Part shown: in pieces, positions 17,658-26,300 of the stretch | Layout: the number at the start of each line of letters is the position of its first letter | Position numbering within the stretch: position 1 is the first letter of the stretch | Source of the DNA: Burkholderia catarinensis | GTDB lineage: Bacteria > Pseudomonadota > Gammaproteobacteria > Burkholderiales > Burkholderiaceae | Length of the DNA: 64,000 bases | Assembly: GCF_001883705.2 (NCBI RefSeq) | Contig: NZ_MDEQ02000001.1 | Location: forward strand, 620,001 to 684,000 | Direction of reading: 5' to 3' | Notes under the pieces: generated by a model | Databases searched by the model: none | Told to the model about the DNA's origin: nothing | Seen by the model: the letters and a program-made list of their open reading frames with translations, nothing else | Position numbers and translations under genes: made by a program

Positions 17658-18235
17658 TCAGCGCGCAGGCCAGGGCCGGCTTCGAGCGGATCTTTTTCGA
17701 TGCGGCGCGCACGCGGCTCGCGTCCGGCGGCGCGTGCGAGATCCGGCCATCCGCCGGCCCTGCCCATGACGGGCACGATCACGCGCACGCGAAGTCGCGA
17801 GCGAGGCCGAAGGTGTCCGAGCACGTCGCGGTGCTGACGATCTCGGCGCTGCATTTCCGCCTGCTGCTCGCGCTGCGCTTCAGCGACGACGATGCGACGC
17901 GCCGCCGTTTCGCCGGCGCGACGGCGGGCACGAGCAGCCAGCGGCCGCTGTCCGAAGCGTTCATGGAAGTCGCGAACCTGTGCTGCGGCGCGATCAACCA
18001 GGCGCTGATCGCGCCGTTTCCCGATCTCGGGATGTCGACACCTTACCTGCTGAGCGGCGCGAGCATCGACTACCTGCCCGCGCTCGCGCCCGATCACGTG
18101 GCCGCCTACGACCTGACGCTCGACGGCGACGTGAGGGTCGGCGCGACGCTGTGCGTGTGCGCGAACGCGCCGGTCGATTTCCATGTGCCGGAAACGGCAA
18201 CGGTGGATTCCGGCGGCGAGCTCGAACTGTTCTGA
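17654..18235 (+). CDS. CheC/CheX-like protein
   Basis: 193 aa; starts at GTG overlapping the previous stop (GTGA). The C-terminal half contains ExxN (MEVAN) followed by CCG and a proline 22 residues after the asparagine, close to the active-site pattern of the CheC/CheX/FliY CheY-phosphatase family. The N-terminal third holds a His-rich stretch (HDGHDHAHAK). The last residues GGELELF are nearly identical to the end of the next protein. A role in dephosphorylating the CheY at 19247 is inferred; identification rests on motif and context only. Confidence 0.55.
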   Translation: MISAQARAGFERIFFDAARTRLASGGACEIRPSAGPAHDGHDHAHAKSRARPKVSEHVAVLTISALHFRLLLALRFSDDDATRRRFAGATAGTSSQRPLSEAFMEVANLCCGAINQALIAPFPDLGMSTPYLLSGASIDYLPALAPDHVAAYDLTLDGDVRVGATLCVCANAPVDFHVPETATVDSGGELELF

Positions 18236-18257
18236 CCGACCATTAGGAACCCTTGAT

Positions 18258-19217
18258 ATGACCGAAGACCAACCCGTCAGCAAGGTGCTCGTGCTCGACG
18301 ACAGCCGCGCGCATGCCGACGCGATCAAGCGTTTCTGCGACGAGCACAACCTGGTCTGCCTGACGGTGCGGCGCAACCGGCTGCTGAAGGTGCTGCGTTC
18401 GAACATCGATCTCGGCGCGATCCTGCTGGCCGAGGATTACGGCGGCTCGCCGGCCGAGAGTGCGATCATCGCGACGCAGATCGATGCGCTGCGGCCCGAG
18501 TTGCCGATCATCCTGCGCCGCGAATCTCTGGCGTCGCGCGACGGGTTGCCCGAGGCGCTCGCTCGCGTCGCGTGCGCGGCCTACGTCGCGGACGACATGA
18601 CGCCGCTCAAGCGCGCGATCGACGAATACCTGTTCGGCCGCGACTACCCGAACGCGCTCGTGCGCGGCATCTCGGAGATCACCGAGGCGCGCATCGACAG
18701 CCTGTTTCCGGGCATGACGATCGAGCACGAAACGCCGTGCATCGTCCGCGACCAGATCATCTTCGGCGAAGTGTTCAGCCTGATCGCGCTCGAAAGCGCG
18801 TGGTGCCGCGGCTACATGCTGCTGCAGACGAGCGAGCAGCCGCTGCTCGAGATGCTCGGCGGCACGCGCGACGGCGGCCGCGCACCCGATTTCCGCGACG
18901 TGAACAGCGTGCTCGGCGAGCTGACCAACCTCGTGTGGGGCGCGTTCAAGAACCGCTATCTCGGCGACGCCGAGGCGCTGGCGCGCCACCCGGTGCAGGT
19001 GCCGCTCGTCGTCAATCACAAGCAGAAGTTCATCTCGTTCGGCGGCGACTGTCCGCAGCTCTGCTTCAAGTACCGGATGACCGACCCGGCATCCGGGCGC
19101 TCCGTCCGTCTCGACCAGCGTTTCGTGTTCAGCCTCAGCTGGTCGCCGGAGGATTTCCGGGAGTCGGTGCAGGACGTGGGGCCGATGGTCGAATCGGGCG
19201 AACTCGAACTGTTTTGA
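18258..19217 (+). CDS. degenerate receiver domain fused to a CheC/CheX-like domain
   Basis: 319 aa. Residues 1-125 resemble a response-regulator receiver (KVLVLDDSRAHADAIKRFCD with the acidic pair), but the third-strand aspartate is displaced (LLAEDYGG) and the usual Lys-Pro near the end is replaced by ADDMTP, so phosphorylation is doubtful. Residues 150-319 contain SxxxExxN (SVLGELTN) and end in SGELELF, as in the preceding gene, which suggests a second CheX-like phosphatase domain. It lies between the CheX-like and cheY-like genes with gaps of 22 and 29 bp. Confidence 0.6.
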   Translation: MTEDQPVSKVLVLDDSRAHADAIKRFCDEHNLVCLTVRRNRLLKVLRSNIDLGAILLAEDYGGSPAESAIIATQIDALRPELPIILRRESLASRDGLPEALARVACAAYVADDMTPLKRAIDEYLFGRDYPNALVRGISEITEARIDSLFPGMTIEHETPCIVRDQIIFGEVFSLIALESAWCRGYMLLQTSEQPLLEMLGGTRDGGRAPDFRDVNSVLGELTNLVWGAFKNRYLGDAEALARHPVQVPLVVNHKQKFISFGGDCPQLCFKYRMTDPASGRSVRLDQRFVFSLSWSPEDFRESVQDVGPMVESGELELF

Positions 19218-19246
19218 AGTCAGCAACAAGGAAAGGGGAACAAGGC

Positions 19247-19612
19247 ATGGCAAAGATTCTGGTGGTCGACGATTCGGGCACGGTGCGCGACGAGGTCGCG
19301 GGTTTCCTGCGCAATCACGGGCTCGACGTCGCGACGGCCGTCGACGGCAAGGACGGGCTCGCGAAGCTCAAGGCGACGCCCGGCGTGCGCCTCGTGATCA
19401 GCGACGTGAACATGCCGAACATGGACGGCCTGACGATGGTCGAGAAGATCCGCGGCGAACTGGCGAACTCGACAGTCAACGTCGTGATGCTGACGACCGA
19501 GAGCAGCCCGGCGATGAAGGAGCGCGGCAAGGCCGCCGGCGTGAAGGGCTGGATCGTGAAGCCGTTCAAGGGCGACGCGGTTCTCGACGCGCTGAAGAAG
19601 CTCGCGGGCTGA
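19247..19612 (+). CDS. CheY-like single-domain response regulator
   Basis: 121 aa receiver without an output domain. All key residues are present: the DD pair in LVVDDSG, the phospho-acceptor Asp in LVISDVNMPNMDG, the Thr in MLTTES and the Lys in WIVKPF. The GRGKAAGVKGW-type loop (ERGKAAGVKGW) is typical of CheY. AAAGGGGA precedes the start. It is the expected phosphate receiver from the Hpt domain of the kinase at 14522; its target (flagellar motor, pilus or other) cannot be told from the sequence. Confidence 0.9.
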   Translation: MAKILVVDDSGTVRDEVAGFLRNHGLDVATAVDGKDGLAKLKATPGVRLVISDVNMPNMDGLTMVEKIRGELANSTVNVVMLTTESSPAMKERGKAAGVKGWIVKPFKGDAVLDALKKLAG

Positions 19613-19678
19613 CGGTCGGTCGGAGAACGCGGCGGCGGGAACATCCTGTCCTCTGGGGTTGTATCGAGAGAATCGGTA

Positions 19679-20009
19679 GGGCCTGTTTACGTTCGATGAA
19701 TCGTATTGACATCGTGTCTTCTGCGCGTGCCGGCCAAGATGAGTCGGACGTTATTGGGCGACGAGGCGTGGGCACGAATCGAGTCCGTATTACCGGGCAA
19801 GGAAGGCGGTCGGGGGCGAACGGCGGCGAACAATCGTTGGTTTGTGGAAGCCGTTCCCTGGATCGACCAAACGGGCTGCCGGTGACACGATTTTCCGAAG
19901 GACGTCGGCCGATGGCATATCGGTGTACTTGCGCTTCTTGTGCTGGCGTCGTCAAGGTGTGTCGGAACGCATGGCGCGCGAAGTGTCCGACGAGACGGAG
20001 ATCAAATGA
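19679..20009 (+). pseudogene. IS5-family transposase relic (first reading frame only)
   Basis: Reading frames from 19739 give SRTLLGDEAWARIESVLPG and RTAANNRWFVEAVPW, stop at a TGA, and resume in another frame as SVYLRFLCWRRQGVSERMAR with EVSDETEIK and a stop at 20009. This is the N-terminal ORF of IS402/IS427-type IS5 elements, broken by at least one frameshift and one stop. The sequence before it, from 19679, starts GGGCCTGTTTACG, a likely left terminal repeat. The catalytic second frame and the right end are absent. It lies between the chemosensory-like operon and the T6SS locus. Confidence 0.7.
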
Positions 20010-20079
20010 ATTAGTTAGGAGAGCGCCTGACGGGGGGAGCGGGCTGGTACGCAATTGTTTGTGCCTTGCAGTACGGGAG

Positions 20080-20697
20080 CTAGCGTTCACACCGCCCGTG
20101 CCTTTGACCGAGGCGCACGCGGGCCACGTAGTGTCCCGATGGATCGAGCGTCCACAGCAAGGCTCGCACACGCCGTAGCCATGACGTCACCGTCGCTCGC
20201 GTGACGTGCATTTCGGCGGCGACCGAATCGAGCGAATGTTGATGCGCTAGATAAGGTAGGAATTCAAACAACTTCTCCTTGTTTTTCAGATTTTGAATTG
20301 ACGTGCCGTGAAGACGCGTGAAGGTTCGGTTGCAAGCGTCACAGCAAAATGTGGGAACGGGATGGTGGCGGCTGCTGCGATAAACGAGCCACGTGTTGTC
20401 GCTTGCGCACCTCGGACAAGATGGCGGGGCGGGATCATCGGACAGGATCTGCCCAATGGCGCGCGTGAGAAACGCTGTCAACTCGGAATCGCCCGTGCGG
20501 CGAAGCGACGTATCGCTCGCCTCCATTCCGAAGCGGTGCCGAAAATGCCAGGCCACCTGATCCAGGCTGATTGACCAGTGCGCCATGAGTTCAGTGATCT
20601 GATCGAGCGGCCCCCCCACTTCCTGTTCGCGGGTGGTCCGAATTTCCGCGTCGAGGCGATCGAGTTCGCTCTGCAGTTCTGCTACTGTCTTCGTCAT
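20080..20697 (-). CDS. DUF746-like zinc-ribbon/helix-turn-helix protein
   Basis: 205 aa. A coiled-coil start (TVAELQSELDRLDAEIR) is followed by a zinc-ribbon-like CPRCASDNTWLVY...FCCDACNRTFTR with two CxxC pairs, and then a helix-turn-helix-like segment LDSVAAEMHVTRATVTSWLR. This arrangement fits DUF746, a region known from transposon-associated proteins. The ATG at 20697 is preferred; an open frame continues upstream but would overlap the tssA end. It is transcribed in the same direction as the T6SS genes and starts 104 bp after tssA. Function is unknown; a DNA-binding role is inferred. Confidence 0.6.
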   Translation of the reverse strand: MTKTVAELQSELDRLDAEIRTTREQEVGGPLDQITELMAHWSISLDQVAWHFRHRFGMEASDTSLRRTGDSELTAFLTRAIGQILSDDPAPPSCPRCASDNTWLVYRSSRHHPVPTFCCDACNRTFTRLHGTSIQNLKNKEKLFEFLPYLAHQHSLDSVAAEMHVTRATVTSWLRRVRALLWTLDPSGHYVARVRLGQRHGRCER

Positions 20698-20800
20698 CTC
20701 ATTTGTCCGACTGCGCGCTGCACCTCGGGCCTTGGCCCTCGTTGTCCAGCCGTCTGCGCACCTGTGTTTCCACTCGTGCCATGTAGCAAGATGTCCGTTG

Positions 20801-21907
20801 CTATCCACCACTCTCGGTTTCTTCCCACTGCGCCAGAAGCTCGGCTGGAATCGCCGTGACGACCTCAGCGTAAGGCTTGCCGACGAACCGCTCCGCACGT
20901 TTGAGCAACACAGGAATCGGGCTGCTGGGTTCGTGGGTCTCGAACCACGTTCGCGCCGTACGAATCAGAGCGAGCGCGGCCTGACGGTCCGCCGGTGCGG
21001 ATCTCGGTTGGGCCATGATGCGCTCGGTGGCGCTAACCGTTCTGTCATTCGCCGGTTCGAGCTGCGCTGACGCATCACTTCCTGATGATTCGCTGGAGGC
21101 CGACGTGGGATCATGGGATTCTTCCAACTGCTCGATCGCGTTCACCGACACGGGCGCATTCAATTTTCCGAGGAGTCGCGTGAGCGACGACACGTCCGGC
21201 AGGTACCCTTCGAGATGAACGGCGCACCATGCATCGATTGCAGCGAGATGCGTAATCGCATCGTCGAAGCCCGCCATCACCTCGGGCTGCTGCGCGCGTA
21301 CATCCCGCAACTGCTGCGCAACAGACTCGGGCGCGAGGGCATCGGCGGGGCGAGGATGCGCAAAGGCACGCTCGACGTCGCGCACCTGCAGTCGCGAGAG
21401 CGTCGACTTCGAAAGCACGATCTCGCGTACGTCGGCAAGCAGTCCGTCCGGATCGGCGAGCGCCTGTATCGCATTCATCCGCATTTCACGTGCGGCGTCG
21501 CGCCCACCGTCGACTTCGGGCTGTGGATGCACCTGCTCGGCAAACGCATCGAGCCAGGCGGCCAGCAATCCTGTGCCATCTGCAAGACCTGCGGCACCGG
21601 CGAGCCGCGTGCGGCTTCGCGTGTACAACACGGCGACTCGAATATCCTTCGTACGCAGCATGAGCCGCTGGCAGTCGCGTTCGAGCTCGCTCCAGTTGAC
21701 GGGATCGGGGGCACCGACGAACGCGCCGTACTGCACGTCCTGCCTGGGCGCCGCACGCGCGAACAGCACCACGAAATCGTGGTCATATTCGAGGTCGGGG
21801 CCGCACGGCATGGAATTGCTCACGGGCGCGAGCCAGTCGTGATGCGGCGTGTCCTTCGCGGTACCTTTACCGGATATGGACTGTCGGGGTGACTGCTTTT
21901 TGCTCAT
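20801..21907 (-). CDS. tssA: type VI secretion protein TssA
   Basis: 368 aa. The N-terminal ImpA-like domain is readable as HDWLAPVSNSMPCGPDLEYD and DPVNWSELERDCQRLMLRTK with DIRVAVLYTR. The C-terminal region FETHEPSSPIPVLLKRAERF is the VasJ/TssA tail hallmark. TssA caps or primes sheath polymerisation at the baseplate. Its start overlaps the tssG stop by 4 bp (ATGA), showing tight translational coupling. It is the last core gene of the leftward operon. Confidence 0.9.
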   Translation of the reverse strand: MSKKQSPRQSISGKGTAKDTPHHDWLAPVSNSMPCGPDLEYDHDFVVLFARAAPRQDVQYGAFVGAPDPVNWSELERDCQRLMLRTKDIRVAVLYTRSRTRLAGAAGLADGTGLLAAWLDAFAEQVHPQPEVDGGRDAAREMRMNAIQALADPDGLLADVREIVLSKSTLSRLQVRDVERAFAHPRPADALAPESVAQQLRDVRAQQPEVMAGFDDAITHLAAIDAWCAVHLEGYLPDVSSLTRLLGKLNAPVSVNAIEQLEESHDPTSASSESSGSDASAQLEPANDRTVSATERIMAQPRSAPADRQAALALIRTARTWFETHEPSSPIPVLLKRAERFVGKPYAEVVTAIPAELLAQWEETESGG

Positions 21908-22980
21908 GGTCGATTGTCGGATTCAGTCGTGCGCTGTTCGAAATGTCGCACGTAACGCTCGGGCTCGAACCGCATGCCGGTAATCGGCCGGTCGGGGTTC
22001 GGACGGCCCAGCCACCCGGACCATCCCATGCGCTGCCGGCCGCCCATGACGGCTGGCGGCGCACTTTCGGGTTTGATGCGCAGCTCGAGCTCCCATTCCA
22101 GTTCGTAGCCGACGAACGCACGCACCCATTCGACGAGACGCGGCAGATCCTCGCCCTGCGGTGTGAAGCGCAGATACGCGTCGAGATCGATGGGGCCGAT
22201 CACGATGCGGAATCGGTGCTGGCGGTCCGGCGCCACGCGCCCGAGCATCGCGGCCTGTCCCATCGTCGCGGCGGGGCCCGGCCGGCCCATGCGCCCCTGA
22301 TCGGCCGGGTCGATCTCGATCCAGTGGAACACGTTCTCGTCGATCGTCACCGGCACGCCGAAGTAGTGCTCGAGTGTGGCGCGAAGTCCGTCCGAGTTGC
22401 GCGATTCGCGTACGAGATGCGCGGACGCCGCCAGTCGCGCGTGCGAGGGTAGGGGGCGCCTCCCGATTTCGGCGGTGTCGTGACCCGTGAGGCTCGCGAT
22501 GTAGAACGAAAACCGCTCGTCGTCTTTCCGGTCGAGCCCGGCTGTCGACTGTGCCGATGCCCACGCGCGATAGAACAGCGTCAGGAACCGGTGATGGAAG
22601 ATGTCGAGGAAGTCGACCGTCGTCGTGTCGCGACGGCCCTCTTCGCGTTCGCGCGCCCATTCGGTTACATGGATCGGCAATGGCCCGTTCGGCCCGAGCA
22701 TGCCGAGACCGAAGAGCCGCACCTTGAGCCGTCCCGCCGCTTCCTGGACGCTGGCGATTTCGCGCGGCGCGAAGGCGAGACTTGGTTGCTGACCGAGCCG
22801 AAACGGCTCCGCCTGCGGTCGGCGCGCGGTGCCGACCGGATCGACCGTGGGGTTCGCACCGACGCGTCGCAACAGCGACAGGAACCCGAAGCGCCACGGC
22901 TCCATCTGAAGACTTTCTAGCAGGTCGGGCGAGAGCGTGCTGTCGCGCACGAGCGCCGGCAGGGTGGCACGTTTCATCAC
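21904..22980 (-). CDS. tssG: type VI secretion baseplate protein TssG
   Basis: 358 aa. Typical TssG features: FGFLSLLRRVGANPTVDPVG near the start, the stretch FGLGMLGPNGPLPIHVTEWA, and the segment FHHRFLTLFYRAW. TssG and TssF form the wedge of the T6SS baseplate. Its start overlaps the tssF stop and its stop overlaps the tssA start, both as ATGA. Confidence 0.93.
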   Translation of the reverse strand: MMKRATLPALVRDSTLSPDLLESLQMEPWRFGFLSLLRRVGANPTVDPVGTARRPQAEPFRLGQQPSLAFAPREIASVQEAAGRLKVRLFGLGMLGPNGPLPIHVTEWAREREEGRRDTTTVDFLDIFHHRFLTLFYRAWASAQSTAGLDRKDDERFSFYIASLTGHDTAEIGRRPLPSHARLAASAHLVRESRNSDGLRATLEHYFGVPVTIDENVFHWIEIDPADQGRMGRPGPAATMGQAAMLGRVAPDRQHRFRIVIGPIDLDAYLRFTPQGEDLPRLVEWVRAFVGYELEWELELRIKPESAPPAVMGGRQRMGWSGWLGRPNPDRPITGMRFEPERYVRHFEQRTTESDNRP

Positions 22981-24866
22981 AGCACTCCGCGTGTCCCGGT
23001 GCGCACGGGCCAGCGTGCGATACGGCCGCGCTGCATCGAATGCAATTCAGTCTGCGTGAAGCTGTTGATCGACACGTGCCGTGCCAGCCAGTGCTCGAGA
23101 ATCGTACCGAATAGATAGGGGCTCACGCCGGAGAAGCCTGCCTCGTCGACCGTCACTGCACACTCGATGCCACGCCCGAACGTCATCGGACCCGTGCCCG
23201 GCAGCTTGCGTGTTACCGGACGCGTCTTGACGCCGACGAGGCTTTCGACTTGCCGCAGATGTTCGTTGTTGTCGTTCGAAAGGTATAGGCGCAGCAGGTC
23301 GCGTAGTCCCTGACCGCCGTCACGGTGATCGAGACCTTCGAGCGGCAGGTAGTTGAAGTTGAGCTGGCGGATCAGCCGCCATGCCATTTCTCGCTCCGCA
23401 TACGGTGCTTTCGGCGGACTCGGTGGGCGAATGAGACCGATACTCTCGACTGGCGCGGACTCCTCTGTCGCCAGGTCACGCACGCCGTCGCGCGGCACGA
23501 GCGTGGCGAGATCTCGGTTCGTCAGCAGCGCATTGACTGACAGAAAACGGATGTCCTCGCCATAAGGGGCCTCGTTCTGGTCAACCAGAGAGAGAAACAC
23601 TTCGGTGCCGACATAGGGGGTCCGCGTGCCGTAACGGCGCGCCGAATCGGACACGAGTCGTCGTTCGCGCCGTGTCGAGAAGTACCGCCCGTGATTGCCT
23701 TCGTCGTTGTTCAGCGTCTGATAGAGCGGACGGAATTCCAGTTCGTCCGAGGTTGCTGCGACCTGTCCATGCACGGTCTCGACCGAGAACACTTCGTAGT
23801 CGAGCGGTGCGAGCCGGGCGGGCACCAGATGAGACTCGGTCTCGTGGGGAGAAATCTCGATGCGGTCGGTATGCCGTTTGAAGAGGTTGATGACGGGCGT
23901 GCAGAACAGCGCGAAGCGCGACGCGTCGACGAGGTTCGCGAGTTGGCCCGGCGCCCGGTCGAGCAGCACGACGATTTCGACCTCGCGACCGTTCACGCGG
24001 GACAGCCCTTCGGCAAGACCGTTGAGTGCGAAGAACCAGAACCGTGCCGGGCACGCGAAGTATTCGTGCAACAGGTTGTGCCCGTGAAACTTCGTCCAGG
24101 TGAGTGGCAGCAAGTTCTGATCGGTGCGCAAGCCCTCATGTTCGACCGCACCGTGAGTCACGGCGGCGGGAGAACGGCCCGGTACGCCGAATTCGCCGGG
24201 AGCGGCAATCACGGATGCGACGCCGGCGACGTGCAGCAGCTCGAAGAGGTGCGAGGCGACCTGTTCGTCACCGGCCAGATACACGGGCAGCCGGTCGAGC
24301 CCCTTCAGATCGGAGATGAGCATGTCGCCTGTCGTCGCCAGCCGTAGCCGCAATGCACCGCGCACCTGTCTGTCGGGCGGAACATAGCGGTCGAGCGCCG
24401 GAATGTCGGGCGGAATGCCCGTCAGGCGCGCATCGGTGATCGTGAGCGGCCAGAGCGTGACGTCCTGCCCGCTCGTAAACTGGCAAGCGGTTTTTTCGCC
24501 ATCGGGAACCCGCGCCTTGAACGATGTGCCGCGCGCGATACGGTAGCCTGCGGCCAGATTGCCTTCGGCGTGACCGGGATACAAGCGCGCGACCGCGATC
24601 GACGGCGTGGGCGCGACGTAATTCGGGTAGATCACTTCCAGCAGCCGCCCCGTAAAGCGCGGAAACTCGGCATCGAGCTTGAGTTGCATGCGCGCGGCCA
24701 TGAAGCAGAACGACTCGATCAGGCGCTCGACATAAGGGTCGGCCACTTCACCCGCCTGCATGCCGAGCCGGCGTGCGATCTTCGGATGCGCCTGCGCGAA
24801 CTCGGTGGCGAGTTCGCGCATGTAGATGAGTTCCTGGTTGTAATAGTCGAGTAGTCGCGGGTCCAT
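22977..24866 (-). CDS. tssF: type VI secretion baseplate protein TssF
   Basis: 629 aa, the usual family length. It opens with MDPRLLDYYNQELIYMRELA followed by EFAQAHPKIARRLGM and DPYVERLIESFCFMAARMQ, the diagnostic TssF start. The middle contains the NLV/ALFCTPVINLFKRHTDRI segment and the C-terminus ends in the family sequence LARHVSINSFTQTELHS. With TssG and TssE it builds the baseplate wedge. Confidence 0.95.
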   Translation of the reverse strand: MDPRLLDYYNQELIYMRELATEFAQAHPKIARRLGMQAGEVADPYVERLIESFCFMAARMQLKLDAEFPRFTGRLLEVIYPNYVAPTPSIAVARLYPGHAEGNLAAGYRIARGTSFKARVPDGEKTACQFTSGQDVTLWPLTITDARLTGIPPDIPALDRYVPPDRQVRGALRLRLATTGDMLISDLKGLDRLPVYLAGDEQVASHLFELLHVAGVASVIAAPGEFGVPGRSPAAVTHGAVEHEGLRTDQNLLPLTWTKFHGHNLLHEYFACPARFWFFALNGLAEGLSRVNGREVEIVVLLDRAPGQLANLVDASRFALFCTPVINLFKRHTDRIEISPHETESHLVPARLAPLDYEVFSVETVHGQVAATSDELEFRPLYQTLNNDEGNHGRYFSTRRERRLVSDSARRYGTRTPYVGTEVFLSLVDQNEAPYGEDIRFLSVNALLTNRDLATLVPRDGVRDLATEESAPVESIGLIRPPSPPKAPYAEREMAWRLIRQLNFNYLPLEGLDHRDGGQGLRDLLRLYLSNDNNEHLRQVESLVGVKTRPVTRKLPGTGPMTFGRGIECAVTVDEAGFSGVSPYLFGTILEHWLARHVSINSFTQTELHSMQRGRIARWPVRTGTRGVL

Positions 24867-24898
24867 CGGAAAGGTCTCGTTCTGTCGTTATGCCGTGC

Positions 24899-25456
24899 TT
24901 ACCCGGAGCGCATGCCGGTGATCTGGATCTCGCTCGTCTCGAGATCGAGCGAGCTCTGCACCATGAATTCGAGCGGATACGGGTCCATGTGAACCAGGCC
25001 GCGCACTTCGAACGCGAGCACATTGTGATGGCCGCTGGCGTCGTCGCCCTGACGGGGCGACACCACCAGCGAATCGGGGATCAGCCGCGGCTCGAAATCA
25101 GTGATGGCCTGCCGGATCATCCGCTCGATGTCGTTCCACTGGCGCGACGCGAGAAAGGTGCCCGCGAGCGGCGGCACGCCGAAATTGACAGTCGACGCGG
25201 CCGCCTGCGGGTGGCGTGCGCGCTCGATCCGGTCTTCAATGCTTGTCGTGTTGAGCAGATAGGCGAGATCGCGCTGGACGATGTCGCGCATCTGCTTGCG
25301 CGTGACGGCATATTCTTCGGGTGCTTCGACGAGTCGATGCGGTGCGTCGTCCCGCAGCCGGTCGAGCAGGGTCGGCATCAGATGCGCGTTTGCCCGCCGT
25401 GGAGGGCGCGCGACGAGCGAGTTGCCCCGCATGAGAGGCCGCTTGCGCTCAGTCAT
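24899..25456 (-). CDS. tssE: type VI secretion gp25-like baseplate protein TssE
   Basis: 185 aa. Contains the gp25 pattern: LLDRLRDDAPHR near the N-terminus, IERMIRQAITDFEPRLI in the middle and YPLEFMVQSSLDLETSEI at the end. TssE nucleates sheath assembly on the baseplate. The ATG at 25456 overlaps the end of the upstream tagJ gene (stop at 25449-25451), so the longer upstream frame was not used. Confidence 0.9.
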   Translation of the reverse strand: MTERKRPLMRGNSLVARPPRRANAHLMPTLLDRLRDDAPHRLVEAPEEYAVTRKQMRDIVQRDLAYLLNTTSIEDRIERARHPQAAASTVNFGVPPLAGTFLASRQWNDIERMIRQAITDFEPRLIPDSLVVSPRQGDDASGHHNVLAFEVRGLVHMDPYPLEFMVQSSLDLETSEIQITGMRSG

Positions 25457-26300
25457 CGACCGGCTCTCCGGTGGTGGCGCCATCGACAACACGCGAGCCG
25501 AACTCCGCGTGGATCAGTTCGAAGAGACCGAAATCACCCTGATCCGTTGTCCAGGTTTTTTGTCCGTGCGCGATGACGGCGGTACGTCCAGCCTCATGCC
25601 AGGCCGTTTCGCGCCCCAGACGCAGTGCATCGGTCGCGGCCTCCGAGCCGGGGTAGCGGGCAGGCATGAAGCCGCGCACGATACTGCCGTCGGTCAGTGT
25701 CAGCACACACGGCGCCCAGACGAGATCGATGAGGTTCGCAGGTGGCGCCACGCGCCACGCGGCGAGATCGGCGAACGGTACCCAGCGGTAGTGCCCGGCC
25801 GTCATGACTTCGCACACCGGGCCGAATCGCGAATCGCTGTCGGCGATCCAGCTCGCGACACCCCGGGGCGTGTGCGCTGCGATGAGCGGCGCCGCGTCGA
25901 GTGCTTTTTCTCGCGCTTCGTCGGCGTGCTCGCGTTGCCCGTCGCCAGCAAGTCGCAGTGCGAATGCCAGTTCCATCACCCACGGAGCCGGTTCGAGGAC
26001 GAACCCAGGGCGTTCGAATCCCGCGGCAACCTTCTGTCGCCAGCGCTCGGCCCGGACCAGGTCACGATAAACCTGGGCGGCCTGCGTCTGTTGCGGCTCA
26101 AGCTTCGCCCACGTCTGCAGTTGAATCACGGCGCGTGCCCAGTCGCCTGTTACGCACAGCCACTGGAACAGCGCCCACCGATGGGCGGCGAAGGTTGGCT
26201 GAGCGCGAATACACGATTCGATCCGCTCGATCTGGGTGGCGATCGGCACGTCGTCCAGGCCGTGGCCAGACGGCTCTCCGACAGCAAATGGCATGTTCAT
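25449..26300 (-). CDS. tagJ: T6SS accessory protein TagJ/ImpE
   Basis: 283 aa. N-terminal tetratricopeptide-like helices (ESCIRAQPTFAAHRWALFQW, VTGDWARAVIQLQTWAKLEP) are followed by the ImpE domain with HYRWVPFADLAAWRVAPPAN and LIDLVWAPCVLTLTDG. Family members bind the sheath protein TssB in some systems and may link it to the recycling ATPase ClpV. It lies between the tagK-like gene and tssE with ATGA-type overlaps on both sides. Confidence 0.85.
   Translation of the reverse strand: MNMPFAVGEPSGHGLDDVPIATQIERIESCIRAQPTFAAHRWALFQWLCVTGDWARAVIQLQTWAKLEPQQTQAAQVYRDLVRAERWRQKVAAGFERPGFVLEPAPWVMELAFALRLAGDGQREHADEAREKALDAAPLIAAHTPRGVASWIADSDSRFGPVCEVMTAGHYRWVPFADLAAWRVAPPANLIDLVWAPCVLTLTDGSIVRGFMPARYPGSEAATDALRLGRETAWHEAGRTAVIAHGQKTWTTDQGDFGLFELIHAEFGSRVVDGATTGEPVDD

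Noticed and set aside
19696..20178. A continuous 160-residue plus-strand frame
   Set aside because: It crosses the frame-shifted IS5-type transposase; the transposase homology is in other frames and this frame continues antisense to the DUF746 gene.
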